Assembly: GCF_011040495.1 (NCBI RefSeq)
Contig: NZ_CP049042.1
Location: forward strand, 26,430 to 90,429
DNA: 64,000 nucleotides
Direction of reading: 5' to 3'
From: Pseudohalocynthiibacter aestuariivivens
Lineage (GTDB): Bacteria; Pseudomonadota; Alphaproteobacteria; Rhodobacterales; Rhodobacteraceae
Shown here: positions 26,201 through 34,048 of the stretch, piece by piece
Layout: every line of letters starts with the position of its first letter
How positions within the stretch are numbered: the first letter of the stretch is position 1
Notes under the pieces: generated by a model
Database searches by the model: none
What the model saw: the letters and a program-made list of their open reading frames with translations, nothing else
What the model was told of the DNA's origin: nothing
Translations under genes and position numbers: made by a program

Positions 26201-26301
26201 TCTCGCATGTCGGGCTGGTGCAGGAGGCCATACCACAAGGCTTCTACATACGTTCGACACCGAGCGGCAGTAGAGTTGAAGAAAGAAGGGGGCTAGGATG
26301 A
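23221..26301 (+). CDS. sbcC: SbcC ATPase subunit
   Basis: 1026 residues. Walker A YGQTGAGKS near residues 37-45, a long glutamate/alanine-rich coiled coil, zinc hook CPVCGSHDHP at about 517, second coiled coil, then signature LSGGET (~923) and Walker B IFIDEGFGSLD (~956). Complete Rad50/SbcC architecture. It overlaps sbcD at its start and the next small gene at its stop (ATGA), so the three genes form one translationally coupled operon. Confidence 0.95.
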   Translation: MRPIRLSLQAFGPFATTEVVDFRSALETGLFGIYGQTGAGKSTLFSAMSFALFGAPTKTDQEPRSLRSDHSAPDLPTEVEFVFELGAKTYLIRRRPAQERPKARGEGMTEDAAEASLFDVTGIPVDTLDSSQSGRVIVEKKVTVVGQQVEALLGYGADQFRQIVLLPQGKFETFLAAKTDARVEILRDLFDVKIYRDLAAGLKEEASEAERALRDQRALYVARLEERGFESAEALELGISAAEAKVEEKQGIQQIAEAANEAARKALIEGEQIEKAFAAVDTARKALDDLEAKSGEIDALAMRVEVVKNALQARDLETALHDAEYDRRIAENAVTEAEAELNTATGAKEEAAQKLIEVQSGEERRQQVQADLTKLEAIENQVGQAAELQKALDEAAKEETSAKKALTEAVEAREWLQSKRDATDLELEQARKTEAERGKLTGELAEVNRELVKAAAHAKAQGAVADAEEKVEAASSELATKTEVAEAADAALIEAEARLSRTQAIILAEKLIEGVPCPVCGSHDHPTPAHGTPEQSGLTEAFRNAQAQARTATEARVRAESELGNCRTRLDEKKRTLDEQERPERTLAELESEIVRLEGTVAELGEAVDIDAMEERLADLKRKVTEAEAAEAKARTVAGRAETALAGARAKRDTVVGTLPEGLRTPEAVVARREALQGEQRQLSKALELAMQGDRVASETLTRAQEQLEAAKRARQVQTRRVEKAQGDFRARLDEVGLDDARYDACKAHFPTLDADRKTVTDHREGLIAARTTWQNAKAACADHERPDLAPLQSALADATHLSDAAYAALATAETDVTSLTRFKESLAEALAETERLESETGPLRGLADLANGKNDFKITLETFAIGAMFDQVLEAANMRLDPMTRGRYRLARGLEASGGRGKRGLEIEVFDINTGKARPTATLSGGETFIAALALALGLADVVESLSGKIRMDTIFIDEGFGSLDTENGAGTLDQVIQVLAALTEGSRAVGLISHVGLVQEAIPQGFYIRSTPSGSRVEERRGLG

Positions 26302-26600
26302 CGGAACGGTGGTATTACCGAAAGGCCCACAACCGCCGACTGGTGACGGGGCGGACAATCTCTGTCCGTGGCGGTTGGGTGCTGCAGAGTAGTCAAGAAA
26401 GCAGGAAGGGCGCGTCATTCAAACGGACTTGTCCAATATGCGGGGCCCCGATCCTAAGTGTTGGCATGCCTAGAGGTGGGTGGGTCCACTTCGAGGGACG
26501 TAAAGGCCTGACACGGATCAAACACCCATGTCTGCATCTTGGCGACGGTTTGAGCGGCCGACGCGATGAGAACACGCCAGATCTATTCTCGGCGCACTGA
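26298..26600 (+). CDS. Small zinc-ribbon-like protein coupled to sbcC
   Basis: 100 residues, basic N-terminus (MTERWYYRKAHNRRLVTGRT). Cys-Pro-X-Cys in KRTCPICGAPILS and a later Cys-His (HPCLHL) could form a zinc ribbon. Not recognised. Its start overlaps the sbcC stop by 4 bp, which implies a shared function with SbcCD. Confidence 0.65.
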   Translation: MTERWYYRKAHNRRLVTGRTISVRGGWVLQSSQESRKGASFKRTCPICGAPILSVGMPRGGWVHFEGRKGLTRIKHPCLHLGDGLSGRRDENTPDLFSAH

Positions 26601-26810
26601 AAGGGCCGTGAGGCTTCTAGAATTTTGACCTACTCCCCTAGGAGCCAGCGTTTGAAAGTTTGTTCCGCCAAAATTGTTAATGATCTTCGGCTCAGCATTT
26701 GGAATTCTGTCCTTTTTTGCTCCTTGCGTCTCCTCAATCGAATGTCTGCCTCACAGACCACTACCCGCCGTTCCAGCTGGACATGGATACGCATTCGCTA
26801 ACATTGACTT

Positions 26811-26836
26811 TCAGAAAAACATACCCTATTTTCTGA
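26811..26836. promoter_or_regulatory. Inverted-repeat operator at the AbiE promoter
   Basis: TCAGAAAA (26811-26818) and TTTTCTGA (26829-26836) form a perfect 8-bp inverted repeat with a 10-nt spacer. It overlaps a TTGACT box at 26804-26809. AbiEi-type antitoxins repress their own operons through such repeats. Confidence 0.6.
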
Positions 26837-26850
26837 CAAGGAGATAGATC

Positions 26851-27447
26851 ATGATCACATCGAAGATCAAACAACGCATCATCGGAAAGGGCCGTGGGGC
26901 GATCTTTGCGCCGTCGGACTTTCTGGATATCGGGTCCCGCGCCAGCGTGGACCAGGCGTTGTCGCGTCTGGCCGATCATGGTGTGATCCGACGCCTGACG
27001 CGGGGGCTCTATGACTATCCCAAGAAAAGCCCGCGCTTTGGCTATGTGTCGCCGTCCGCGGACGATGTCGCGCAGGCTGTGGCTCGCAAGGACAACCAGG
27101 TCCTGCAGCCCTCCCCTGCCATGGCGGCCAATCAGCTGGGACTCTCAACTCAGGTGCCGTCCAAACCGACCTACATGACTGATGGCCCAACACGGGTCAA
27201 AACAATCGGTCAGCAGGTGATCCAATTTCGCAATGCGTCCTCCAAGACGCTTGTCGGTGCTGGTCAGAAGACCGGCGCTGTCTTTCAGGCGCTGCGTTAT
27301 GTCGGCAAGGACCGGGTCGATGATCAGGTGATTGGCAAATTGGCCCGTGCGCTGGATGACAAAGATAGGACTCTGCTTTCCAAGCAGAGCAAGCATGTGC
27401 CGGCCTGGATGCATCCTGTCGTGCAGCAGATCGTTGCGCACGCCTGA
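26851..27447 (+). CDS. AbiEi-type antitoxin (DUF6088 family)
   Basis: 198 residues: N-terminal winged helix (IFAPSDFLDIGSRASVDQAL, RRLTRGLYDYPKKSPRFG) and a C-terminal domain typical of DUF6088/AbiEi. It is the transcriptional repressor and antitoxin of a type IV toxin-antitoxin pair that can also act as abortive phage infection. AAGGAGATAG precedes the ATG; an inverted-repeat operator lies just upstream. The toxin gene starts 2 bp after its stop. Confidence 0.88.
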   Translation: MITSKIKQRIIGKGRGAIFAPSDFLDIGSRASVDQALSRLADHGVIRRLTRGLYDYPKKSPRFGYVSPSADDVAQAVARKDNQVLQPSPAMAANQLGLSTQVPSKPTYMTDGPTRVKTIGQQVIQFRNASSKTLVGAGQKTGAVFQALRYVGKDRVDDQVIGKLARALDDKDRTLLSKQSKHVPAWMHPVVQQIVAHA

Positions 27448-27449
27448 GC

Positions 27450-28457
27450 ATGGATCAGTTTGCCAACGACACCCCTGAACAACGAGACGAGGCCTTCCAA
27501 GAGGCCGCGGCGCAGCTCGGGATGTCCAAGGCCATCATTGAGAAAGACTTCTGGGTCTGCTGGTCCTTGAAGCAACTCTTCGCCCTGCCCTCCTTTGGCG
27601 ATCACATGATCTTCAAAGGAGGGACGTCTCTTTCCAAAGCCTATGACGTGATCCATCGCTTCTCGGAAGATGTGGATCTATCCCTAGATCGGGCACGGCT
27701 CGGTTTCGAAGGCGACCGCGATCCCGAAAACCCAGATTTATCCGGAAAGAAACAGAAACAACTATTGCAAGAGTTGCAGGATGCGGCCGAGGCGGAAGTC
27801 TCTGGACCGCTTTTGGCTGAGATTCAGGCCGCTTTCGATGCCAGTCTGGATCAGGGCTTCTCCCTGACAGTTGACCCAGGTGATGCACAAACCCTGCTCT
27901 TCGCCTATCCATCCTTGTCGGACGGTGCCGGCCGTTACGTCAAACCCATTGTGCGCTTTGAGTTTGGGGCGCGGGGCGTCCACCTGCCAGCCGAGGTTCG
28001 CGAGATATCGCCATATGTTCATCAGGCTTTTCCTGATCTGTTTCGATCAGGCGGGGTGGATGTGAAAGTGCTGGGTGTCGAGCGGACCTTTTGGGAAAAG
28101 GCTACGATCCTGCACATGCTATATCATCAGGATCCCGCCAAACCCCTCGCCGACCGGATGTCGCGCCACTACTACGACATGGCTCAGCTCATCAGGCATG
28201 AGGCCAAGAGGCGTGCTGTCGGCAGCCTTGATTTGCTGGAACAGGTCGCTCATCACAAGTCGGTTTTCTTCAAAGCCGCTTGGGCCAACTACGAAAGGGC
28301 GAAGCCTGGGTCTTTGAGATTGATGCCGAATGAGGATCTGACCGCCGCCTTGCGACGGGACTATTCCGGCATGCGGGAGATGATCATCGGGGACGCGCCG
28401 GACTTCGATGATATCCTCGGGGCAATTGAAGCTTTCGAGGTTGAACTCAACAGCTGA
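27450..28457 (+). CDS. AbiEii-type nucleotidyltransferase toxin
   Basis: 335 residues. The nucleotidyltransferase motif is clear: MIFKGGTSLSKAYDVIHRFS with SEDVDLSL supplying the metal-binding aspartates, and a later WEKATILHM segment typical of AbiEii/AbiGii. The family adds nucleotides to tRNA acceptor ends and stops translation. Paired with the upstream antitoxin. Confidence 0.9.
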   Translation: MDQFANDTPEQRDEAFQEAAAQLGMSKAIIEKDFWVCWSLKQLFALPSFGDHMIFKGGTSLSKAYDVIHRFSEDVDLSLDRARLGFEGDRDPENPDLSGKKQKQLLQELQDAAEAEVSGPLLAEIQAAFDASLDQGFSLTVDPGDAQTLLFAYPSLSDGAGRYVKPIVRFEFGARGVHLPAEVREISPYVHQAFPDLFRSGGVDVKVLGVERTFWEKATILHMLYHQDPAKPLADRMSRHYYDMAQLIRHEAKRRAVGSLDLLEQVAHHKSVFFKAAWANYERAKPGSLRLMPNEDLTAALRRDYSGMREMIIGDAPDFDDILGAIEAFEVELNS

Positions 28458-28669
28458 TCAATTGGTCTGAATTTAGCCTGGGACAATTGGAAAGGTGCCT
28501 TGACGAAGGTGGGGATATTCTGCAGGTTGAATTCGGCCTCTAGTGCATGCCAGTGTGCCCGCCACGCAAAGCTACGCAGCACTTCATTCTTAAATGAACA
28601 ACCCAGACCGATTTCGGGATCTGGTTAGTAGCGGGCACCTAGTCGGATCCCTATTTTGGGAACTGAACA

Positions 28670-29636
28670 ATGACTACCAAAACTAAGATCGATCAACTGA
28701 AACTACTGGCAAAACGCTATGCGCATGCCACACGCTCTAGCCAACATGAGGCACTTGATGCGATTGCCTCTGAGCTGGGCTTCCCACATTGGAAGGCGCT
28801 CTCGGTCAAGGCCAAACAAGGCTGGATGCCGAGCGAGGAAGAGCTTACCAAGACTGATACCTTTGTTCGTGAATTCTTCCCCTCACTTGGAGGCAAGCCG
28901 CAATTCATTGAACAAAGCATGTCGCGACCAGTCAGCGAGCCGATCAAAGCAGGCGAGATTGACGGGTATGCCTACCAGCTCTTCGAGTTCTCCGGTGACA
29001 TTCGCATGGAAGGTGATAGCTGGCGCATCCTAATAGGCGAGGCTGATTTCTCGCAGCCTATGGTAGAGATCGAGACGACACACAAAGAGACCAGCCCAGC
29101 CGCTAATCCTGGCTTTGTCGAAAAAGCGCTCGTTATTGCGGAAGCCCAAGCTGTGAAAACTCGTGCAGCCATTGCTTCTGATTGGCCTCGGCGTTCGACT
29201 AAGCCAAATGCCAAAGGCGAAGTCGTTCACCCGCTACTCGGTGACCGGGCCGCGGAATGGTTTTGCCTTCATTGCGATGGCAAAATCACGGGCGCGCAAA
29301 TCGCTGATAATCTTTGGCACTGCCCGAGTTGTGGTGCGTCTCCTCTGAATATCTTCACATCGCCGTGGTGGTTGGAAGGCGGCGATGAGGAGCCTAAAGC
29401 TGTTGAATGTGTTGATGGTCGGAAGCGGCCCGAGCCCAGGATCGACGTGGTGGATTCCAGGCCAACTCTGAGGCTGGATGAGGAGAGTATTTCCTTGCTT
29501 CTACGGATCGCGCTTCTTGAAGATGCCACCAACCCAGGAGAGCGGCTCGGTGCTTTGCTGGCTGAGATCAATGTCGATGATGAGAACGATGCTTGGATCA
29601 CCTTCGACGAAGATCTTTGGCCTGAAGACAAGGACC
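28670..29636 (+). pseudogene. Unknown gene, 5' part, split by IS66
   Basis: About 322 codons of the original gene before the IS66 element. N-terminus MTTKTKIDQLKLLAKRYAHA resembles DNA-metabolism-associated small helical starts; a CxxC...CPSC zinc ribbon lies near residues 204-224 (FCLHCDGK, WHCPSCGAS). With the insertion it ends in a junk tail (RKRCAGHTGLT) encoded by the element. The remaining 63 codons resume in frame after the element at 32041-32239. Function not recognised. Confidence 0.8.
29629..29636 (+). repeat. IS66 target-site duplication, left copy
   Basis: CAAGGACC directly before the left inverted repeat; an identical copy follows the right end at 32041-32048. Eight bases is the hallmark duplication length of IS66 elements. 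Confidence 0.95.
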
Positions 29637-29652
29637 GTAAGCGGTGCGCTGG

Positions 29653-31164
29653 TCACACGGGTCTGACGTAATTCCAGGGCAGCAGTTTGTTGATGTCCGT
29701 TTGCTTGTGTCCTTCGGCGATGGCGGTGAGAACAGCTGACAGATAGCCGTGAGGTTCGATCTCGTTGAGTTTGCAGGTTTCGATCAGGGAGGCGATGACG
29801 GCCCAGTTTTGCGCCCCAGCGTCGTGCCCGGCGAAGAGCGCGTTTTTGCGGTTGAGCGCAATTGGACGGATCGTCCGCTCGACGGCATTGGAATCCAGTT
29901 CGATGCGACCATCGCTGAGGAACAGGATCAGCCCATCCCAGTATTTGGCGATGTATTTCAGGGCCTCACCGGTCGGCGATTTTGCTGAGACGCGGGCGCG
30001 GTTTTGGACAAGCCATAGCTCGAAGGCGTCGATGATGGGTTTTGAGCGGTCCTGTCGCGCGGCGAGCCGTTGCTCGGCAGTCTGACCGCGCAGATCTTTT
30101 TCGATGCGATAGAGCGCCTGGATTTGCGCCAAGCCTTCCTGCGCGATTGGTGCCGCGCCAGATTGGGTAACATCATGCAGCTTGCGGCGGGCATGCGCCC
30201 AGCAATAAGCCAGTGTCACATCCTGAGCAGGCCGTTTCAGCAGGCGGTTGTAACCAGCATAGCCATCGACCTGCAGGGTGCCGCTGAAGCTTTTCAAAAT
30301 ATCTTCTGCATGCTGACCGGATCGCCCCGGTGCATATGTGAAGGCGACACCGGGGGGATCATCACCACCCCAAGGCCTGTCATCGCGGGCAAGGGCCCAG
30401 AAGTATCCTGTTTTGGTGCGTTTGCGCCCAGGTGCCAGAACCGGCGCGGGCGTCTCATCCATGAAGAGCTTGGTCGAGTGCTTCAGATCGGCCATCAGGG
30501 CATCATAAATGGGGGTCAATTCGAACGCCGATTTGCCCACCCATGCGGCCAAGGTCGAGCGATCCAGATTAATGCCTTGACGGCTGTAAATCTGTGCTTG
30601 TCGATAGAGCGGCAAGTGATCAGCGTATTTAGAGACCAATACATGCGCCAGCGTGGCCTCGGTTGGCATGCCGCCTGCAATGATGTGGGCCAGTGCCGGA
30701 GCTTGGGTGATCCCACCCTCACAGGAGCGGCAGGCGTATTTGGGTCGCCGGGTAACAATCACGCGGAACTGGGCAGGGATAATGTCCAGCCTTTCGCTGA
30801 CATCCTCGCCAATGACATGACGCTCGGCGCCGCAGGCGCAGAAGACATCAGGTTCAATGATCACTTCCACCCGCTCCAGATGCTTGGGCAGTGAACCACG
30901 ATTGCTCTGACGCGGCTTTGCTGGCCGCACGGGCGCGGTGCGCTCATCCGCATCAATCTCGGCTTTCACCTGTGCGATGGCCGTCTCGATGTCTTCGAGT
31001 TCCAACTCGTATTGGGCCGGATCGATCTTCTCGGATTTGGCACCAAACAGTGCCTTCTTGAAGGAGGCAACCAAGGCCTCAAGCCGCGCATTCTGATCCT
31101 GCTGCGCACGGATAATCGCCTTCAGTTCGGCGATATCATCGGGCAATTTGTCAGGCACAGTCAT
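29653..31164 (-). CDS. tnpC: IS66 transposase TnpC
   Basis: About 503 residues from ATG 31162-31164 (a second ATG lies 12 bp upstream at 31176). N-terminal coiled segment (IAELKAIIRAQQDQNARLEA), zinc-finger-like CACGAERH, and the DDE domain (LFMDETPAPVL, VDGYAGYNRLL, and SNAVERTIRPIAL near the C-terminus). Full length and apparently active. Confidence 0.94.
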   Translation of the reverse strand: MTVPDKLPDDIAELKAIIRAQQDQNARLEALVASFKKALFGAKSEKIDPAQYELELEDIETAIAQVKAEIDADERTAPVRPAKPRQSNRGSLPKHLERVEVIIEPDVFCACGAERHVIGEDVSERLDIIPAQFRVIVTRRPKYACRSCEGGITQAPALAHIIAGGMPTEATLAHVLVSKYADHLPLYRQAQIYSRQGINLDRSTLAAWVGKSAFELTPIYDALMADLKHSTKLFMDETPAPVLAPGRKRTKTGYFWALARDDRPWGGDDPPGVAFTYAPGRSGQHAEDILKSFSGTLQVDGYAGYNRLLKRPAQDVTLAYCWAHARRKLHDVTQSGAAPIAQEGLAQIQALYRIEKDLRGQTAEQRLAARQDRSKPIIDAFELWLVQNRARVSAKSPTGEALKYIAKYWDGLILFLSDGRIELDSNAVERTIRPIALNRKNALFAGHDAGAQNWAVIASLIETCKLNEIEPHGYLSAVLTAIAEGHKQTDINKLLPWNYVRPV

Positions 31165-31219
31165 GCCTGTTCCCATAACAAAACAAGGGCAGAATGGCCC
31201 GTGCAAACGTGCCAGTGAG

Positions 31220-31573
31220 TCACTCCGCCGCAGCAGGAGCCGCCACCTCCAAAGGCCGTACACGCCGCCAATCCAAACCCGCGAACAGCGCTTCAAACTG
31301 GGCAGGTTCCAGGCGCATCACCCCATTCTTGATTGCAGGCCATTTAAAGCTGTTATCTTCAAGCCGCTTATACGCCATCACCAGACCGCTGCCGTCCCAA
31401 TAGATCATCTTCAGCCGATCCGCCCGCTTGGCCCGGAAGACATAGACCGACCCATCAAAAGGCTTTTGGCGCAATTGGCTTTGCACCAAGGCGGCCAGCC
31501 CGTCATGACCTTTGCGGAAGTCCACAGGATCGCTGGCCACAAAAATCCGCACCTTGTGGGATGGCGTGATCAC
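31220..31573 (-). CDS. tnpB: IS66 accessory protein TnpB
   Basis: 117 residues, typical IS66 Orf2: VRIFVASDPVDFRKGHDGLA, VYVFRAKRADRLKMIYWDG. Required for transposition with TnpA. Overlaps tnpA by 4 bp. Confidence 0.95.
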   Translation of the reverse strand: MITPSHKVRIFVASDPVDFRKGHDGLAALVQSQLRQKPFDGSVYVFRAKRADRLKMIYWDGSGLVMAYKRLEDNSFKWPAIKNGVMRLEPAQFEALFAGLDWRRVRPLEVAAPAAAE

Positions 31574-31971
31574 GTTGCCAAAGCCCGCGCGATCTCGCCG
31601 ATCCGCGCCGCTGGCGTCGCGGAATCAAGACGAATGGTGACATCGCCTTTGATCACATCAATCGTGCCGGAGGATGTCGCCGCCAGAGGCTGGACCGCAG
31701 GTGCAGGCGTCTCAATCTCAACAGGCACAAAATCCATGCCGTCCAAATTGGGCAAAACCAGTTTGCCCTGTCGCGCCATGCGCCGCCAATCAGACACAGT
31801 GCTGGGGATCAACTCATACCGCTTCGCAACCGCGTTGACTGTCTCGCCTTCAATCAACGTCTCCGCCACGATCCGAGCCTTCAACTCAGACGGCCAATTC
31901 CGCTTACCGTCCGCACGGCGCGGCACCCTTGCCAGAAACTCGCTTGTAGCTCCCATCGAGAAACTCCCCAC
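31570..31971 (-). CDS. tnpA: IS66 accessory protein TnpA
   Basis: 133 residues, helix-turn-helix of the Tnp_8/IS3-like type (WPSELKARIVAETLIEGETV, AVAKRYELIPSTVSDWRR). First gene of the element. Confidence 0.93.
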   Translation of the reverse strand: MGSFSMGATSEFLARVPRRADGKRNWPSELKARIVAETLIEGETVNAVAKRYELIPSTVSDWRRMARQGKLVLPNLDGMDFVPVEIETPAPAVQPLAATSSGTIDVIKGDVTIRLDSATPAARIGEIARALAT

Positions 31972-32040
31972 AAAACAAAGAAGCCTCTGAATCGCAGATC
32001 AGGCGCTATCCCGTAAGTGTGGGGGCGGCGCACCGCTTAC

Positions 32041-32239
32041 CAAGGACCCGGATGCGGCAATTGCGGTTGCCGACAAACTTGGCATCGAGCTCGAGCTTGC
32101 GATGACCTGTATGACGTTTCCGTTCACTTGGCCGGGTTTAGGACACGTGACTGCCAGCACCAGCGAGTATCTCGGGCATCTTCTGGACGCATACGAAGAA
32201 CATGGGGTCATTGTTCGCAACAATGATGATCACGAGTGA
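32041..32239 (+). pseudogene. 3' remnant of the gene split by IS66
   Basis: Begins with the right copy of CAAGGACC. Joined to the upstream part through one copy of the duplication, the frame reads ...EDKDPDAAIAVADKLGIELE... and ends at TGA 32237-32239 (...HGVIVRNNDDHE), giving an ancestral protein of about 385 residues. Confidence 0.85.
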
Positions 32240-32323
32240 TTGAGCGCTACTTGGCTCCACCGGCTTTGTCGGTGGAGCTTCCATGGACCATCTCGGATCC
32301 GCCTTGTGAGCGTTTGGTTTTTT

Positions 32324-34048
32324 CTACTCCTGAGGTTCTGTCTCGCTTTCCACCTCAGCGGCGCTCGCCGTTTGAAACCAAAGATGTGGCGGAAGTGGGA
32401 GCCGGTGGTGACGGCAAGCCATCAGTAACAAAGGTACCAACCCCCGCTGAATTGCGGACATTTCGTTGAGTGCTTTGAAGTTATCAACGATCTCGTCGAT
32501 CTGGCTTCCCAAAGAACGACTCTGCCCTTCCAGCTCCATCATCGGAACGGGGATTGCGATGCCCTGGCTTGTTCCTTGCCGCCAAAGAAATTCTTCCGAC
32601 CCATCTCGCGGAACCCAGACTTGCTGCGTCATGTCAGGAAGCTCCTCCGCAATGGTTTTCTCCAAAGCAGCCAGTTGTTCAGTTTCTTGAATTCGCTCCA
32701 AGGAAACCTTCAGAAAAGGCACAAGAACGCTGCCCTTGGTGGATTTCTTGAAGTATTCATCGCTTAAATCGACCGGATGGCGAGCCAACTCGCGATAGTC
32801 CTGAAAATGGGTGGGCCACGATTTTCTGAGCCGATATCGGTAGTTCAGGCGCGACGCGATCTCCACCAAATAGCCTGAGACCTTCGGAACATCCCCTCCC
32901 CCTTGGGCCAACAGCATGAGCAAGCCGATTTCGATATGGTGATCATCGCGGAGCGGTGTTGTGAGTGTTGGGTTTTGGTTGATCAGCGACACAGCAATGT
33001 TCTGACATCGGTCTCGTAGTCTCAGGTGCTGTTCACGTTGTTTCCCATCCGAATTCACACCTATGAAGTGATGCCATAGCCCAAGGAGTGCGGAACGCCC
33101 CATCGCCTCAAAAAGCGCAAGGTTGATATCAAGCTCGGAGCCCGACCGAACTGCGCTTGATACCGCGTGCATTTTTTTCGCATGTGGTCCAATTTTCTCA
33201 ACGATCAGTTTTTGACCGATCGATAGGTAGAGGGAAAGAACATGATCGACGATTTCTGAGCGTGCTTTACGCTCCTTCTTCTTGGCACTGGCGCTTCGAT
33301 TGAGCACATCCCAAGAGTACAGTAAGGCAAGTTCACTGCACCGGTAGGGCGCTTCCAAGTTCTCTGCGTCAACTCCGTTGCTTACCAAAATCCAGAGGCA
33401 GATAACCAGCTGGCGAAGGCGGGTTGTGCCTCGGTGATCGTCTTCAATTTCTTCGGTCAGTTCGTGTATCAGCTCTCGAAAATGCCGATATGACGTGTCT
33501 GGCTCGCTGACCATTGCCACGGCCTTCTGAAAGGCCACTCGGCGATCTACATCCAGAAGTTCTCTATTCAGAAACCCGGACAAAATCAGGTTCGCCAATC
33601 GATCCCCATTCCATTCGCGGTAACGTATCTTGTCCGTTGTGTTTTTTTCGACATAGCCTCGCCAATACGACCGAATGACTTCCTTGAGCTCACCTCCCAT
33701 GCAAATGCAGATCGAAATCGGGAGCTTGGAATACTGTTCGGGGACACGATTTGGGATGTAGTCGTAGCGTATCTCATCCAATGAGGGCATGACATCTTGA
33801 GGCTTGCCCCCATTCCAGTCCGTTCGTCCTAAATCGCCAGATTTTATCAAGAAGAGGTGCAGCGCTTTCTCGCCATCTGCGTCCGGGTCGGGACCGACTG
33901 CCGCAACATCAACGCCAGCCTGTTTCGTTCCACGTCCAGGATGATGAATGACCTCGTACCCGATTTCACTGAGCAGCTGAGGCAGCAGCACATCAAGCTC
34001 GTCTCTTTCCTTGAGACCTTGAACATATTGCCGAACGACCAGCTTCAT
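32324..34048 (-). CDS. Nuclease-like protein of an unrecognised two-gene pair
   Basis: 574 residues. The N-terminus resembles a restriction-endonuclease (PD-(D/E)xK) core: Glu28 (LLSEIGYEV), Asp47 (KQAGVDVAAVG) and Lys69 (LFLIKSGDLGR). The usual Glu/Gln two residues before the lysine is replaced by Leu67, so activity is uncertain. The remainder is helical and unrecognised. Its start overlaps the upstream helical-repeat gene in ATGA (34045-34048), so both proteins probably work together. A plasmid defence island location favours antiphage or anti-plasmid function. Confidence 0.65.
   Translation of the reverse strand: MKLVVRQYVQGLKERDELDVLLPQLLSEIGYEVIHHPGRGTKQAGVDVAAVGPDPDADGEKALHLFLIKSGDLGRTDWNGGKPQDVMPSLDEIRYDYIPNRVPEQYSKLPISICICMGGELKEVIRSYWRGYVEKNTTDKIRYREWNGDRLANLILSGFLNRELLDVDRRVAFQKAVAMVSEPDTSYRHFRELIHELTEEIEDDHRGTTRLRQLVICLWILVSNGVDAENLEAPYRCSELALLYSWDVLNRSASAKKKERKARSEIVDHVLSLYLSIGQKLIVEKIGPHAKKMHAVSSAVRSGSELDINLALFEAMGRSALLGLWHHFIGVNSDGKQREQHLRLRDRCQNIAVSLINQNPTLTTPLRDDHHIEIGLLMLLAQGGGDVPKVSGYLVEIASRLNYRYRLRKSWPTHFQDYRELARHPVDLSDEYFKKSTKGSVLVPFLKVSLERIQETEQLAALEKTIAEELPDMTQQVWVPRDGSEEFLWRQGTSQGIAIPVPMMELEGQSRSLGSQIDEIVDNFKALNEMSAIQRGLVPLLLMACRHHRLPLPPHLWFQTASAAEVESETEPQE

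Larger units (their letters stand above)
29637..32040 (-). mobile_element. IS66-family insertion sequence, complete
   Basis: 2404 bp with terminal inverted repeats beginning GTAAGCGGTGCGC at both ends (29637 rightward and 32040 leftward). It carries tnpA, tnpB and tnpC on the reverse strand. The perfect 8-bp duplication and intact genes indicate a recent insertion. Confidence 0.96.
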
